A stretch of DNA of 46,826 nucleotides, from contig CASFRI010000057.1 in assembly GCA_949297055.1 (NCBI GenBank), positions 1 to 46,826 on the forward strand. Reading direction: 5' to 3'. Shown piece by piece: positions 1-7,556 of the stretch. This DNA is from an uncultured bacterium. Its GTDB lineage: Bacteria > Bacillota_I > Bacilli_A > RFN20 > CAG-826. The position numbers and the translations under genes were made by a program. The notes beneath the pieces were generated by a model that searched no databases, was not told the origin of the DNA, and was given only the letters and a program-made list of their open reading frames with translations. How positions within the stretch are numbered: the first letter of the stretch is position 1; every line of letters begins with the position of its first letter.

Positions 1-81
1 CCGTATGCCTGAGTATGTAGTCTGACAGTCAAAGCTGTATCAATATTAAGCAGGATAACGGCATATATTGATTATACTTGT

Positions 82-120
82 TAGATAAAAAGAAAATCTA
101 ACCAAGTACATGGCTAGATT
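82..120 (-). terminator. Rho-independent terminator of asnS operon
   Basis: Read on the minus strand, a 10-bp stem (arms 111-120 and 95-104, one G-U pair, 6-nt loop) is followed directly by a T-rich tract at 83-94. It lies about 25 nt after the asnS stop. No gene is seen in 1-81. Confidence 0.85.
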
Positions 121-143
121 ACATTATTTGTTAAACAGATACA

Positions 144-1532
144 TTAATATTTTACCTGATTTGCGGTTCTTGGGTAAAGTTGAACATCGCGAATATTTGA
201 AAGACCTGCAAGTAACATTAAGAAGCGATCAAAGCCAATACCAAAACCACTATGAACACAGCCGCCAAACTTACGAGTATTAAGATACCACAATGCTGAA
301 TCATCCTTTAAAAGATGGCATTCTTCCATTCTTTTCTTCAATAAGTCATAATTTTCTTCTCTTTGTGAGCCACCGATAAGTTCACCAATTTCAGGAACAA
401 GTAAATCGTAAGCAGCAACAGTTTTTCCATCTGGATTTTGTTTCATATAGAAAGCTTTTGCTTCTTTTGGATAATCGATAATCCAAGTTGGACCTTTGAC
501 GACAGTTTCAGTAATATAACGTTCATGTTCACTTTGTAAATCCATGCCCCAGAAAATATGTTTATTATCGAAATGATGTCCCTCTTCAACTGCTTTTTTA
601 AGTATTTCAACCGCATCCGTATAAGTAAGAACTTTCCATTTATTTTCTAAGATTTGATGAAGTCTATTCAATAATCCTTTATCGACGAAAGCATTGAAGA
701 AATTCAATTCATCTTTACAGTGAATAAGTAAGTCTTCAATACAATGGCGAAGCAATGATTCCACTACTTTTAAAGCTCCATGAATATCACAAAATGCCAT
801 TTCTGGTTCGATCATCCAGAATTCAGAAGCATGGCGAGGAGTGTTAGAGTTTTCTGCTCTAAAAGTAGGTCCAAAAGTATAAACATTTCTCATTGCTAAA
901 GCGAAAGGTTCAACATGAAGTTGACCTGAAACTGTAAGATGAACTGGTCTATCAAAAAATGGTTTGCCATCTTCTTTTTTAGCGTTTACATCAAAAACTT
1001 GACCTGCCCCTTCCGAATCAATCCCAGTAATAATAGGGGTGTGAATGTAATAAAAGTTGTTTTCATTAAACCAAGAATGCATAGCAAATGAGAGTCTACT
1101 TCTTACTCTCGCTAAAGCATAAAATGTATTCGTGCGCGGCCTAAGATAAGCAATATCTCTTAAAAATTCGAAAGTGTGTCTTTTCTTTTGAAGTGGATAA
1201 TCTTCGCTCACTGCTCCAAGAAGAGTAATATTATCGACATGAATTTCAAAAGGCTGTTTATTTTCTGGCGTTAAAATAACTTTTCCATCAACCGAAATAG
1301 CGGAACCAGTAAGAAGATGACTATAAGCATCGAAATCAGTTACATTATCTTTTGAATAAACAAGTTGAATGTTTAAAAATGTTGTACCATCGCTAAGTTC
1401 AATAAAACCGATGGAACCATTGTTGCGATTTGTTCGAACCCACCCTTTTAAATTGACATTTCTTTCGTTCTCTAGATGATTATTTTTCCAATCTTCAAAC
1501 AAGTCCTTTAAAATTGATTCAACGTAACTCAT
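144..1532 (-). CDS. asnS: Asparaginyl-tRNA synthetase
   Basis: Charges tRNA-Asn with asparagine in the cytoplasm. The 462-residue protein has the class IIb layout: an OB-fold anticodon-binding domain (about residues 25-110), then the class II catalytic core with motif 2 (FRAENSNTPRHASEF, 224-238) and motif 3 near the C-terminus (GFGIGFDRFLMLL). The sequence around motif 2 and the FWMIEPEM stretch favour AsnRS over AspRS. Length is normal for the family. The ATG at 1532 is preceded by AGAAGGAG at good spacing. It is the last gene of a minus-strand operon with the t6A genes, 43 nt after the rimI-tsaD stop, and is followed by a strong terminator. Pairing a synthetase with t6A synthesis is functionally sensible, since t6A modifies ANN-decoding tRNAs including tRNA-Asn (established for t6A; co-regulation is inference). 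Confidence 0.95.
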   Translation of the reverse strand: MSYVESILKDLFEDWKNNHLENERNVNLKGWVRTNRNNGSIGFIELSDGTTFLNIQLVYSKDNVTDFDAYSHLLTGSAISVDGKVILTPENKQPFEIHVDNITLLGAVSEDYPLQKKRHTFEFLRDIAYLRPRTNTFYALARVRSRLSFAMHSWFNENNFYYIHTPIITGIDSEGAGQVFDVNAKKEDGKPFFDRPVHLTVSGQLHVEPFALAMRNVYTFGPTFRAENSNTPRHASEFWMIEPEMAFCDIHGALKVVESLLRHCIEDLLIHCKDELNFFNAFVDKGLLNRLHQILENKWKVLTYTDAVEILKKAVEEGHHFDNKHIFWGMDLQSEHERYITETVVKGPTWIIDYPKEAKAFYMKQNPDGKTVAAYDLLVPEIGELIGGSQREENYDLLKKRMEECHLLKDDSALWYLNTRKFGGCVHSGFGIGFDRFLMLLAGLSNIRDVQLYPRTANQVKY

Positions 1533-1575
1533 AGTATTACTCCTTCTACATTTACTTTATAAAGTTTAACATGTT

Positions 1576-3030
1576 TTAAAACTTGTTAAAATCAGTAATT
1601 TCCCAGTTTGGGTCCACACCTATATCAAGTGAAGCAAAAATCTTTTTTTCATAAAGATGATAAGCATTTCTTGCAATCATGGCTGCATTATCGCCACATA
1701 GACTAAGAGGTGGAAAAAATAATTCGATGTTAGAATTCTTATAATGAGCATTTAATATTTCTTTTAGTCTTGAATTCGCTGATACTCCTCCCGCAACAAG
1801 AATTTGTTTAACCTCATAATCACTTGCTACTTGATAAACTTTATCAACGAGCTCTTTTAAGGCTACTTCTTGGAAAGAACAAGCTAAATCAGCTTTATTA
1901 ATTTCTTGACCTTTCATATTTAAAGAGTTCACTAGGTTTATTATGTGCGTCTTTAGACCACTAAAGGAAAGATCATATTTGTTGAAAGCGTGAGGAATAG
2001 GCAAGTGATAAGTTGGTTTTCCTAATTTAGCAAGACGATCAATTTCAACTCCACCGGGATAGGGTAAACCTAAAACTCTTGCTACTTTATCATAACATTC
2101 GCCGATAGCGTCATCGACCGTGCGTCCAACAATTTCATAATCAAGGTGATCTTTCATGATAATAAGTTCGGTGTTCCCACCACTTACGACACAAGCAAGA
2201 AGAGGAAAATGAAGTTCACTAACATATTCATTCGCATAAATATGGCCAGCAAGATGATGGACTGGTATTAAAGGCTTATCATAAATCGCCGCTAAAGATT
2301 TAGCCACTTCCATACCGACGTGTAAAGCCCCAACTAAGCCTGGTCCTCTTGTGAAAGCAAAAGCATCAATTTCTTCTAACATCACACTAGCCTCTTTTAA
2401 CGCAGTATCTAGAACATAAAGAACATTTTCGATATGAAGTCGCGAAGCAAGTTCTGGCATCACTCCTCCAAATTTACGATGTCTTTCTATTTGAGAAGAG
2501 ATGACATTAGACAAAATTTTTTTATTTCGAGTAATGGAAATTGATGTTTCATCGCAACTACTTTCAATAGCAAGAATTAATGGTGTAGAAGGCATTTCTT
2601 TAACTAAATAAATTGCGTCTTCACCATCCGCATAATAATTAGATTTAACATTAATTTCTTTAAAACCTTCTTTTATATATAAGTTTTTTGCGGGGATATT
2701 AGACTTTCTTACTTCTAAAGCAATATTTTTTACGCCTTCATCCATTAACGTTTCATACATCCTTTTCATCAAACTAGAAGCAATATTATTTCTTCGATAT
2801 TTTTGCTCGACATAAATGATTGCAATCGTCGCTGAATCGAATGTAATCCAATAATCTAAAATAGCAATAGGCGAGCCTTTAAAAAATGCTAATTCGACAT
2901 GAGCGAAAACATTTTTTTCGATGTCATTTAAAATAGCTGAAGGAGTGTAATCTAAATTGGATGCTAATTCATAAATTACTTCTTCATCTTCTAATGTCGC
3001 TTTTTTAAATTCAATTTCTTCTAACATCAT
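1576..3030 (-). CDS. tsaD: RimI-TsaD fusion: GNAT acetyltransferase plus t6A threonylcarbamoyltransferase
   Basis: A 484-residue fusion. Residues 1-148 form a GNAT N-acetyltransferase of RimI type, with the acetyl-CoA loop around 74-91 (VEQKYRRNNIASSLMK) and the C-terminal YIKEGF element. Residues 151-484 are TsaD/Kae1, starting LILAIESSCDETSISI, with the metal-binding HHLAGH at 258-263 and a C-terminal GGVSANSRL motif. TsaD transfers threonylcarbamoyl from TC-AMP to A37 of tRNA with TsaB and TsaE; RimI acetylates protein N-termini (ribosomal S18 in E. coli). Separate rimI and tsaD genes often sit side by side; here they are one frame with no stop. The start overlaps the tsaB stop by 4 nt (ATGA), so translation is probably coupled. 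The acetylation target is not shown by sequence. Confidence 0.93.
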   Translation of the reverse strand: MMLEEIEFKKATLEDEEVIYELASNLDYTPSAILNDIEKNVFAHVELAFFKGSPIAILDYWITFDSATIAIIYVEQKYRRNNIASSLMKRMYETLMDEGVKNIALEVRKSNIPAKNLYIKEGFKEINVKSNYYADGEDAIYLVKEMPSTPLILAIESSCDETSISITRNKKILSNVISSQIERHRKFGGVMPELASRLHIENVLYVLDTALKEASVMLEEIDAFAFTRGPGLVGALHVGMEVAKSLAAIYDKPLIPVHHLAGHIYANEYVSELHFPLLACVVSGGNTELIIMKDHLDYEIVGRTVDDAIGECYDKVARVLGLPYPGGVEIDRLAKLGKPTYHLPIPHAFNKYDLSFSGLKTHIINLVNSLNMKGQEINKADLACSFQEVALKELVDKVYQVASDYEVKQILVAGGVSANSRLKEILNAHYKNSNIELFFPPLSLCGDNAAMIARNAYHLYEKKIFASLDIGVDPNWEITDFNKF

Positions 3031-3626
3031 AAATCTTTTAAATAAATTGGTTTTAGACCTTTAATATCGATGACCCTTTCTTGACTAAATACATAATTTA
3101 AAAATGACTTTGCATCGATATTTGTATCAACTTCTAAATTAAGATGTCTCAAATCACCTCTTAAAATAAAATTAGGATGCTCTTTAATAAATTTTAAGGT
3201 AAAGTCATTAGATACAATTTGCGAACTAAATAACGTTTTTAAACCATCGTAACAAGCAAAATAAGATCTTCCACTCCTTGCATTAAAAACGACGATAGAT
3301 GGTTTAAAGAAATTAGAGTAACCTTGAAGTGAATCAATTGCAAATAATTCTAAATTTAAAGCGAACGCTAAAGTTTTTGCGACCGACATAGCTATTCTAA
3401 CACCAGTAAATGAACCAGGACCTATACCTACTCCAACGTAAGTTAAATCTTTTAATGTAAGTGCATTTTCAGCTAATAAAGTTTTAATTTCAGGCACTAA
3501 CATCTCAGCTTGCTTTCTTGGAAATAAAAGACTTTTAGAAGATACAATTTCTTCATTATTAGCTAAAGCAATAAACATTCTTATATTGGAGGTGTCAATT
3601 AATAAACCATATTTATTGTTTAACAT
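3027..3626 (-). CDS. tsaB: TsaB, t6A complex subunit
   Basis: An inactive TsaD paralogue that forms the scaffold of the TsaB-TsaD-TsaE complex. The 199-residue protein has the ASKHA-fold opening LLIDTSNIRMFIAL and the family hallmark GVGIGPGSFTGVRIAMSVAKTLA at about 66-88, and lacks the HxxxH metal motif seen in TsaD. It ends in the IYLKDL-type tail common in TsaB. It stops with TGA, which shows that TGA is a real stop in this genome. It overlaps tsaE by 14 nt upstream and rimI-tsaD by 4 nt downstream, in the order tsaE-tsaB-tsaD. Confidence 0.93.
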   Translation of the reverse strand: MLNNKYGLLIDTSNIRMFIALANNEEIVSSKSLLFPRKQAEMLVPEIKTLLAENALTLKDLTYVGVGIGPGSFTGVRIAMSVAKTLAFALNLELFAIDSLQGYSNFFKPSIVVFNARSGRSYFACYDGLKTLFSSQIVSNDFTLKFIKEHPNFILRGDLRHLNLEVDTNIDAKSFLNYVFSQERVIDIKGLKPIYLKDL

Positions 3627-4092
3627 TTATCAATTCCTCCAGAGCAAAAAAGAATAATGAAAAAATATTTTCTGCACTAGAAAAAGTTAAAGTGCGTTTA
3701 TTTCCTTCTAAGATATGAATATCGATTGTAAGATGAGGGCGAATTAATAACGACTTGTCTAGATAAATAGGCCATTCAATTAAAGTAACATCTTCGCTTT
3801 CAATCAATTCATCTAAGCCAATATCTTCGTTTTTATCTTCCAAGCGATATGCATCGATATGATTATAAAATAATTGGTTAATTTCATAAGTCTTAACGAT
3901 GTTAAATGTTGGGCTAGTAACTTTACCAACGTAGCCTAAAGCTTTTAAATAGTATCTAACAAAAGTCGTTTTTCCTGCCCCTAAATCACCATTTAATAAA
4001 ATTAAAGCATCACGCTTCACATAATTTGCAAGAAGTGCAGCTATCTTTTCTAATCCACTTTCATCTTCAATAGTGAGATTAATTTGAGCCAT
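3613..4092 (-). CDS. tsaE: TsaE, t6A complex ATPase
   Basis: The P-loop ATPase that regenerates the TsaBD complex during t6A synthesis. Walker A GDLGAGKT lies at residues 35-42, followed by the family's TSPTFNIVKTY strand (58-69) and the H-D-AYRLED segment; a Walker B-like LIEWP lies near 124. At 159 residues it is normal in length. It overlaps the DUF402 gene by 14 nt upstream and tsaB by 14 nt downstream, indicating one transcript. TsaC, which makes TC-AMP, is not in the window. Confidence 0.93.
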   Translation of the reverse strand: MAQINLTIEDESGLEKIAALLANYVKRDALILLNGDLGAGKTTFVRYYLKALGYVGKVTSPTFNIVKTYEINQLFYNHIDAYRLEDKNEDIGLDELIESEDVTLIEWPIYLDKSLLIRPHLTIDIHILEGNKRTLTFSSAENIFSLFFFALEELINVKQ

Positions 4093-4621
4093 GAGTGTGT
4101 TCCTCTTTAGACGCTAAAAAATCAAAATACAATTGTCTAACTTTTTCATCATTAAACGGAAAAAGTTGATTTTCCATTAAATGAATAATTTTATTTCTAG
4201 TAACCATTAACGCCTTACAAAGCTTTTCTGAATAATGATATTTTTCTTTATTAATTTTGAATTCTTTTTCATCCAATAGTTTAATTTTTTGAATATGTTT
4301 ATTCATTTTAACATCCAAATCATAATCGATGTAAAAGATGACATTTCCTTCCTTTAAAGCAGGTGAAGCAAGGTTACAATAATAATTAATATCATCTTGT
4401 CGAAACATGACGATAACATTATAAAACTCGCGTTTCATAAGTATTTTTAAAGATGCTTCATTCATAAGCCAGCGACGTTGATTATTTTCAATAATATGAT
4501 CTTTACTAGAAGCGAGGATATACATATCATCATCTTCATAAATTAAACAATCATCTAACCACGCACGATGAAAAGAATTATCTTGTTTATATGCTTGTAA
4601 TTGCACTTGTTCAAATATCAA
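4079..4621 (-). CDS. DUF402 family protein, NtdP-like nucleoside tri/diphosphatase
   Basis: A 180-residue protein matching the DUF402/YgaC family of Bacillus and staphylococci, whose studied members are metal-dependent nucleoside tri/diphosphatases. Visible hallmarks are the N-terminal IQxYKxxxxxHRxW-like segment, RRWLMNEASLKILMKREFYNVIVMFR, then YYCNLASP and FYIDYDLDVK with a LLDEKEF tail motif. Length equals the usual 175-180. The start is TTG at 4621: the next in-frame ATG (residue 33) would remove conserved sequence, so TTG is preferred although the ribosome site is weak (TAGGACTGG some 14 nt upstream). It sits first among the t6A genes, 22 nt after the membrane-protein gene. Enzymatic function is inferred from family only. 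Confidence 0.8.
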   Translation of the reverse strand: MIFEQVQLQAYKQDNSFHRAWLDDCLIYEDDDMYILASSKDHIIENNQRRWLMNEASLKILMKREFYNVIVMFRQDDINYYCNLASPALKEGNVIFYIDYDLDVKMNKHIQKIKLLDEKEFKINKEKYHYSEKLCKALMVTRNKIIHLMENQLFPFNDEKVRQLYFDFLASKEEHTHGSN

Positions 4622-4643
4622 GAGAATAGACCAGTCCTATAAA

Positions 4644-5705
4644 TTAAGCAAGAACTTCCCTTAGGAATTCTGCAATTAAATCTCCAACTTCTTTCATCGC
4701 TTCTAACGTATGACCGGTGAAATTGTTAAACAAGGGAATATTCATCACTTCATCATCATAATCGATAGCGAACACGATCGCATTCTTTTGTATGGAGATT
4801 GATAAATCTAAGAAATATTTGTTCACTTTAAATTGTTTTAAAACTCCTAAGGCACGACTATTTAAAATAGCCTTTTTATCTTCTTGTTTGCCATAGATTG
4901 TATAAGTATTATTATCACTTAAAACGTTCATATTAGAAGCAACACTAGGTAGTTCCACTAAGTCGGATTTACCTTTGATATAGATAAGTAATAAATCATC
5001 TACTTTTAAATCGACATTCACAGATAGATATTTACCGACGAAAACAGGTACGCTTTTCTTTCTTCCTTTTTCATCTTCTTTTGTGACATAGCCCGCTAGA
5101 GAGGCACAGTGGAAATCGTGATCAAAAACTTTACCAGTAAGAACATTTCTGGAAGAAACATTGCTCAAATTTTGATAAATATTCGCTGCTTGAAATTCCT
5201 CTAAAGAAATTTCCATATCATCGTGCATCTGCAATTCACTATAATATTTTTCATCGAAAGAATAAGTATTGAAATCATTCACTGTTTGAACGACGTAACT
5301 GTGCGTATCCTCTTCAGCTTTCTTAACGATTAAGAATTTATTTAAAAGCCAAACTCCTAATAAGACTAAAAACACTAAACCAATACCGATATAAAGGCCG
5401 AAATCAGGAATAAAACTAAAGCCAATCATACCTCCGGTAATAAGCGCTAAAGCGACGAATAAGACAATATTACGCGTTAGTTTAAATTTGCGATAACGTT
5501 CGACAAATTTTTTACGCCTATCATCAATTTGATGAAAGATAGGCTTATCGATCATTTCGATAGGTTTTTCTTCTACTGTTTCATTTTCGCTTTCAGTAGA
5601 AATATTTCCTTCATCAGGTTTTAAAGTTTCTTCATTCGTATTTTTTTCTTCTTTAACTTCAGAATCTTTTTCTAAAATTTCTTCATTATGCTTAAGTTCA
5701 TCCAT
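4644..5705 (-). CDS. Two-pass membrane protein, DUF3137-like
   Basis: A 353-residue protein. Residues 1-58 are very acidic, low-complexity Glu/Asp/Thr-rich sequence, probably cytoplasmic and disordered. Two adjacent membrane helices lie at about 79-97 and 102-124. The rest is a soluble domain containing the VLTGKVFDHDFHCASLAGYVTK stretch, which resembles DUF3137 proteins; the match is by eye and function is unknown. It is the first gene of the operon leading to tsaE-tsaB-tsaD-asnS and has its own good promoter. A role in envelope or localisation is only a guess. Confidence 0.65.
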   Translation of the reverse strand: MDELKHNEEILEKDSEVKEEKNTNEETLKPDEGNISTESENETVEEKPIEMIDKPIFHQIDDRRKKFVERYRKFKLTRNIVLFVALALITGGMIGFSFIPDFGLYIGIGLVFLVLLGVWLLNKFLIVKKAEEDTHSYVVQTVNDFNTYSFDEKYYSELQMHDDMEISLEEFQAANIYQNLSNVSSRNVLTGKVFDHDFHCASLAGYVTKEDEKGRKKSVPVFVGKYLSVNVDLKVDDLLLIYIKGKSDLVELPSVASNMNVLSDNNTYTIYGKQEDKKAILNSRALGVLKQFKVNKYFLDLSISIQKNAIVFAIDYDDEVMNIPLFNNFTGHTLEAMKEVGDLIAEFLREVLA

Positions 5706-5731
5706 AATATATACCTCAAAAACGTGTATAT

Positions 5732-5760
5732 ACTATAACACACGCACATATGAAAAACAA
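5732..5760 (-). promoter_or_regulatory. Sigma-A promoter of the t6A/asnS operon
   Basis: On the minus strand TTGTTT (5755-5760), a 17-nt spacer and TATAGT (5732-5737), about 27 nt before the ATG at 5705. The -35 lies right behind the stop codon of the thiamine transporter gene. Confidence 0.7.
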
Positions 5761-5763
5761 AAA

Positions 5764-6726
5764 CTAAGCAATTAAAGTTCTTTTTGGATAGAGTTTATCA
5801 ATCATTAAAATTGGTTTATAAAGCAATAAACAAACGACGATTGTAAGAAGACAAGAAATAGGTACATAAGTCGCACTATAAATAAAGGAAGCCACCCAAG
5901 GTGTTTCCCAATATAAGACTCCTGCGATGACGTGACATAAATATTTTAATGTGCAAGCCGCTAAGATGGAGAGACTTAAAAATATTGCTCCCATCACATC
6001 AAATTTTGTTCCGTGATTTTTCTTTAAAATTAAAGGTCTAAAGAAACCAACGATAGAAAGGGAACCAAAAGCTAATAAATAATCGAAAATGTAATATTGC
6101 AAACCATAACCACCTATAAGACAGGAAACTAAGCCATAAACGACCCCACAACCAATGAAACCTTTATAAACACCAAAGCGTAAAGATAAGACAATTAAAG
6201 GAATCATTTCAAAAGAAATGGAACCACCATCTGCTTGTACTCTAAATTTCAAAAAAGATAAGTCTAAAACAACAGCGAGTGAAACAAGCATTGCCATTTC
6301 TACAATGTCTTTCGTATCGAAACGATGTTCATCAAACAATAGCGGTAATAAGATTCCAATGCTCAAGAAAATAAACACTAACCCTACGATCGTTAAAACA
6401 TCATAATTTGGTGTATCAACACCAATTAAAGAAACAAAAAATGAAGGAACAGTGAATCCCACTAAAGTGGCTAATAATATTAAGCCAACTGAATAACTAT
6501 ATAATTCTTTGAATTTAAAACTCAAAGCTAATAAAGTAATTGCGCCAGCATAAACTAAAACCATAATGAAGCCTAAGTAATTAAACGTTCCTTCATAGAA
6601 ACTAAAGACGAGGAAAGCATTATAACTTACACTACCAACAAAAAAATTACCGCTAAAAAATAACACTAAACCAAGAATTAAACTTACTAAAGCACTACTA
6701 ATAAATAATATTCTTTTGTCCTTCAT
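5764..6726 (-). CDS. thiT: ThiT-type ECF thiamine transporter S component with extra N-terminal membrane domain
   Basis: A substrate-binding S component that imports thiamine with a shared ECF energising module (not in this window). ThiT is usually about 190 residues; this one is 320. Residues 1-130 hold about four extra hydrophobic helices of unknown role. Residues 140-305 are ThiT: GGSISFEMIPLIVLSLRFG (167-185), GGYGLQYYIFDYLLAF (205-220) and HVIAGVLYW (265-273), which corresponds to the thiamine-contacting His/Trp region. The TPP riboswitch directly upstream makes the substrate assignment strong. The ATG at 6726 follows GGAAGTGAGG, which lies inside a hairpin. The N-terminal part might be a fused partner or gained anchor; no family is recognised. 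Confidence 0.88.
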   Translation of the reverse strand: MKDKRILFISSALVSLILGLVLFFSGNFFVGSVSYNAFLVFSFYEGTFNYLGFIMVLVYAGAITLLALSFKFKELYSYSVGLILLATLVGFTVPSFFVSLIGVDTPNYDVLTIVGLVFIFLSIGILLPLLFDEHRFDTKDIVEMAMLVSLAVVLDLSFLKFRVQADGGSISFEMIPLIVLSLRFGVYKGFIGCGVVYGLVSCLIGGYGLQYYIFDYLLAFGSLSIVGFFRPLILKKNHGTKFDVMGAIFLSLSILAACTLKYLCHVIAGVLYWETPWVASFIYSATYVPISCLLTIVVCLLLYKPILMIDKLYPKRTLIA

Positions 6727-6752
6727 AAAAAATACCTCACTTCCTAGCGAGG
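6727..6752 (-). promoter_or_regulatory. Expression platform hairpin hiding the thiT ribosome site
   Basis: On the minus strand CCTCGC (6747-6752) and GTGAGG (6735-6740) pair around a 6-nt loop; the loop and 3' arm contain the AGGAAGTGAGG ribosome site. The run TATTTTTT follows at once, so the hairpin could also act as a terminator. Either mode gives OFF control by the TPP aptamer just upstream. Confidence 0.7.
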
Positions 6753-6767
6753 CAAAAAAGAAAATTT

Positions 6768-6846
6768 TCCCTCCGCTAGCATTATCTAGATCAGGTTCGG
6801 TCGACTTTGACTAAAAAGTCCTCTCAGCTTAGTGCGCTAAGCTCCC
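6768..6846 (-). ncRNA. TPP (THI-box) riboswitch
   Basis: The minus strand shows the conserved aptamer elements in order: GGGAGC...GCTGAGAGG, then GACCGAACCTGATCTAGATA and ATGCTAGCGGAGGGA, which match the thi-box consensus. It senses thiamine pyrophosphate and controls the thiamine transporter. A -10 candidate TACAAT lies at 6856-6861, inside the end of the broken ung gene. Confidence 0.96.
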
Positions 6847-6865
6847 GCAAGCAATATTGTAATAT

Positions 6866-7525
6866 TTATTTAACCCAATTAATAGGTTGAATTTGGTGTT
6901 CGTTTAAAAATTTATTAGCTAACAAAAAATGATTACAGCCAAAAAAATTACCATGTGCCATCGCTAACGGCGAAGGATGACTTGCTTCTAAAATTAAATG
7001 TTTAGGATTTTTTAAATAGATTTTATATTTTCTAGCAAAATTACCCCAAAGCATAAAAACAAGTGGGCGATCAAGTTCATCTAAATAAGTTAAAACATCA
7101 TGAAAAAACTCTTCATATCCCGCGTCTTTGTGCGATAAAGGAGCTTTTTGGCGAACTGATAAATAAGCATTTAAAAGTAATACTCCCTGCTTAGCAAGAT
7201 AAGTTAGATCACCACTACTTTTATCTACTTCCACATGAAATTCATTCTCGATTTCTTTATAAATGTTTAATAGGCTAGGTGGAACTTTAACACCTTCTGG
7301 TGTGGCAAACGCTAAACCCATGGCTTGACCTTCATTAGGATAAGGATCTAGACCAATAATAATTACTTTTACTTCTCATAAAGGAGTTAAAGAACAAGCA
7401 TTAAATAAAAGATTCCTTGGAGGATAGATAATGTGATTAGAGTATTCTTCATCTAAAAATTTATGGAGTTTTTTAGCGTAGTCTTTCTTTTTTATATTTT
7501 CAAATAATGGTTCCCAATCATTCAT
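6866..7525 (-). pseudogene. ung: Uracil-DNA glycosylase interrupted by an in-frame TGA
   Basis: Family-1 UDG removes uracil from DNA. Reading from ATG 7525 (MNDWEPLF, the usual UDG opening; an earlier in-frame ATG at 7582 is less likely) the frame runs to ...FNACSLTPL, meets TGA at 7376-7378, and continues in the same frame with EVKVIIIGLDPYPNEGQAMG, the water-activating loop. The later part has LLLNAYLSVR and HPSPLAMAHGNFFGCNHF, so all catalytic blocks are present and nothing is lost except one codon. Elsewhere TGA is a stop, so this is a nonsense mutation, a sequencing error or a readthrough codon. The active loop is GLDPYP instead of the common GQDPYH; Asp and Tyr are kept. The 3' part has an internal ATG at 7321, but it would lack the catalytic loop. 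Confidence 0.85.
7376..7378 (-). other. Premature TGA within ung
   Basis: The codon series is CCT TTA TGA GAA GTA AAA GTA; both sides are in one frame and both match UDG. A single change from CGA or GGA would explain it. No indel is needed. Confidence 0.85.
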
Positions 7526-7540
7526 AACTTTTTCAAATAT

Positions 7541-7556
7541 AGTATAATATTTAATG
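7541..7556. promoter_or_regulatory. Overlapping divergent -10 boxes between ung and glycosyltransferase
   Basis: AGTATAAT at 7541-7548 gives TATAAT (7543-7548) on the plus strand and TATACT (7541-7546) on the minus strand. The plus -10 ends 7 nt before the GTG start at 7556, so transcription would begin at or next to the start codon. A -35-like TTCATA (7521-7526) gives 16-nt spacing. Confidence 0.6.

Noticed and set aside
1-81. Possible tRNA or other RNA gene at the left end
   Set aside because: No cloverleaf or known RNA motif could be drawn on either strand.
7376-7378. TGA read as tryptophan (Mycoplasma code)
   Set aside because: TGA ends tsaB, oppD and a glycosyltransferase at the expected family ends, in ATGA overlaps; a Trp is also unusual at this UDG position.
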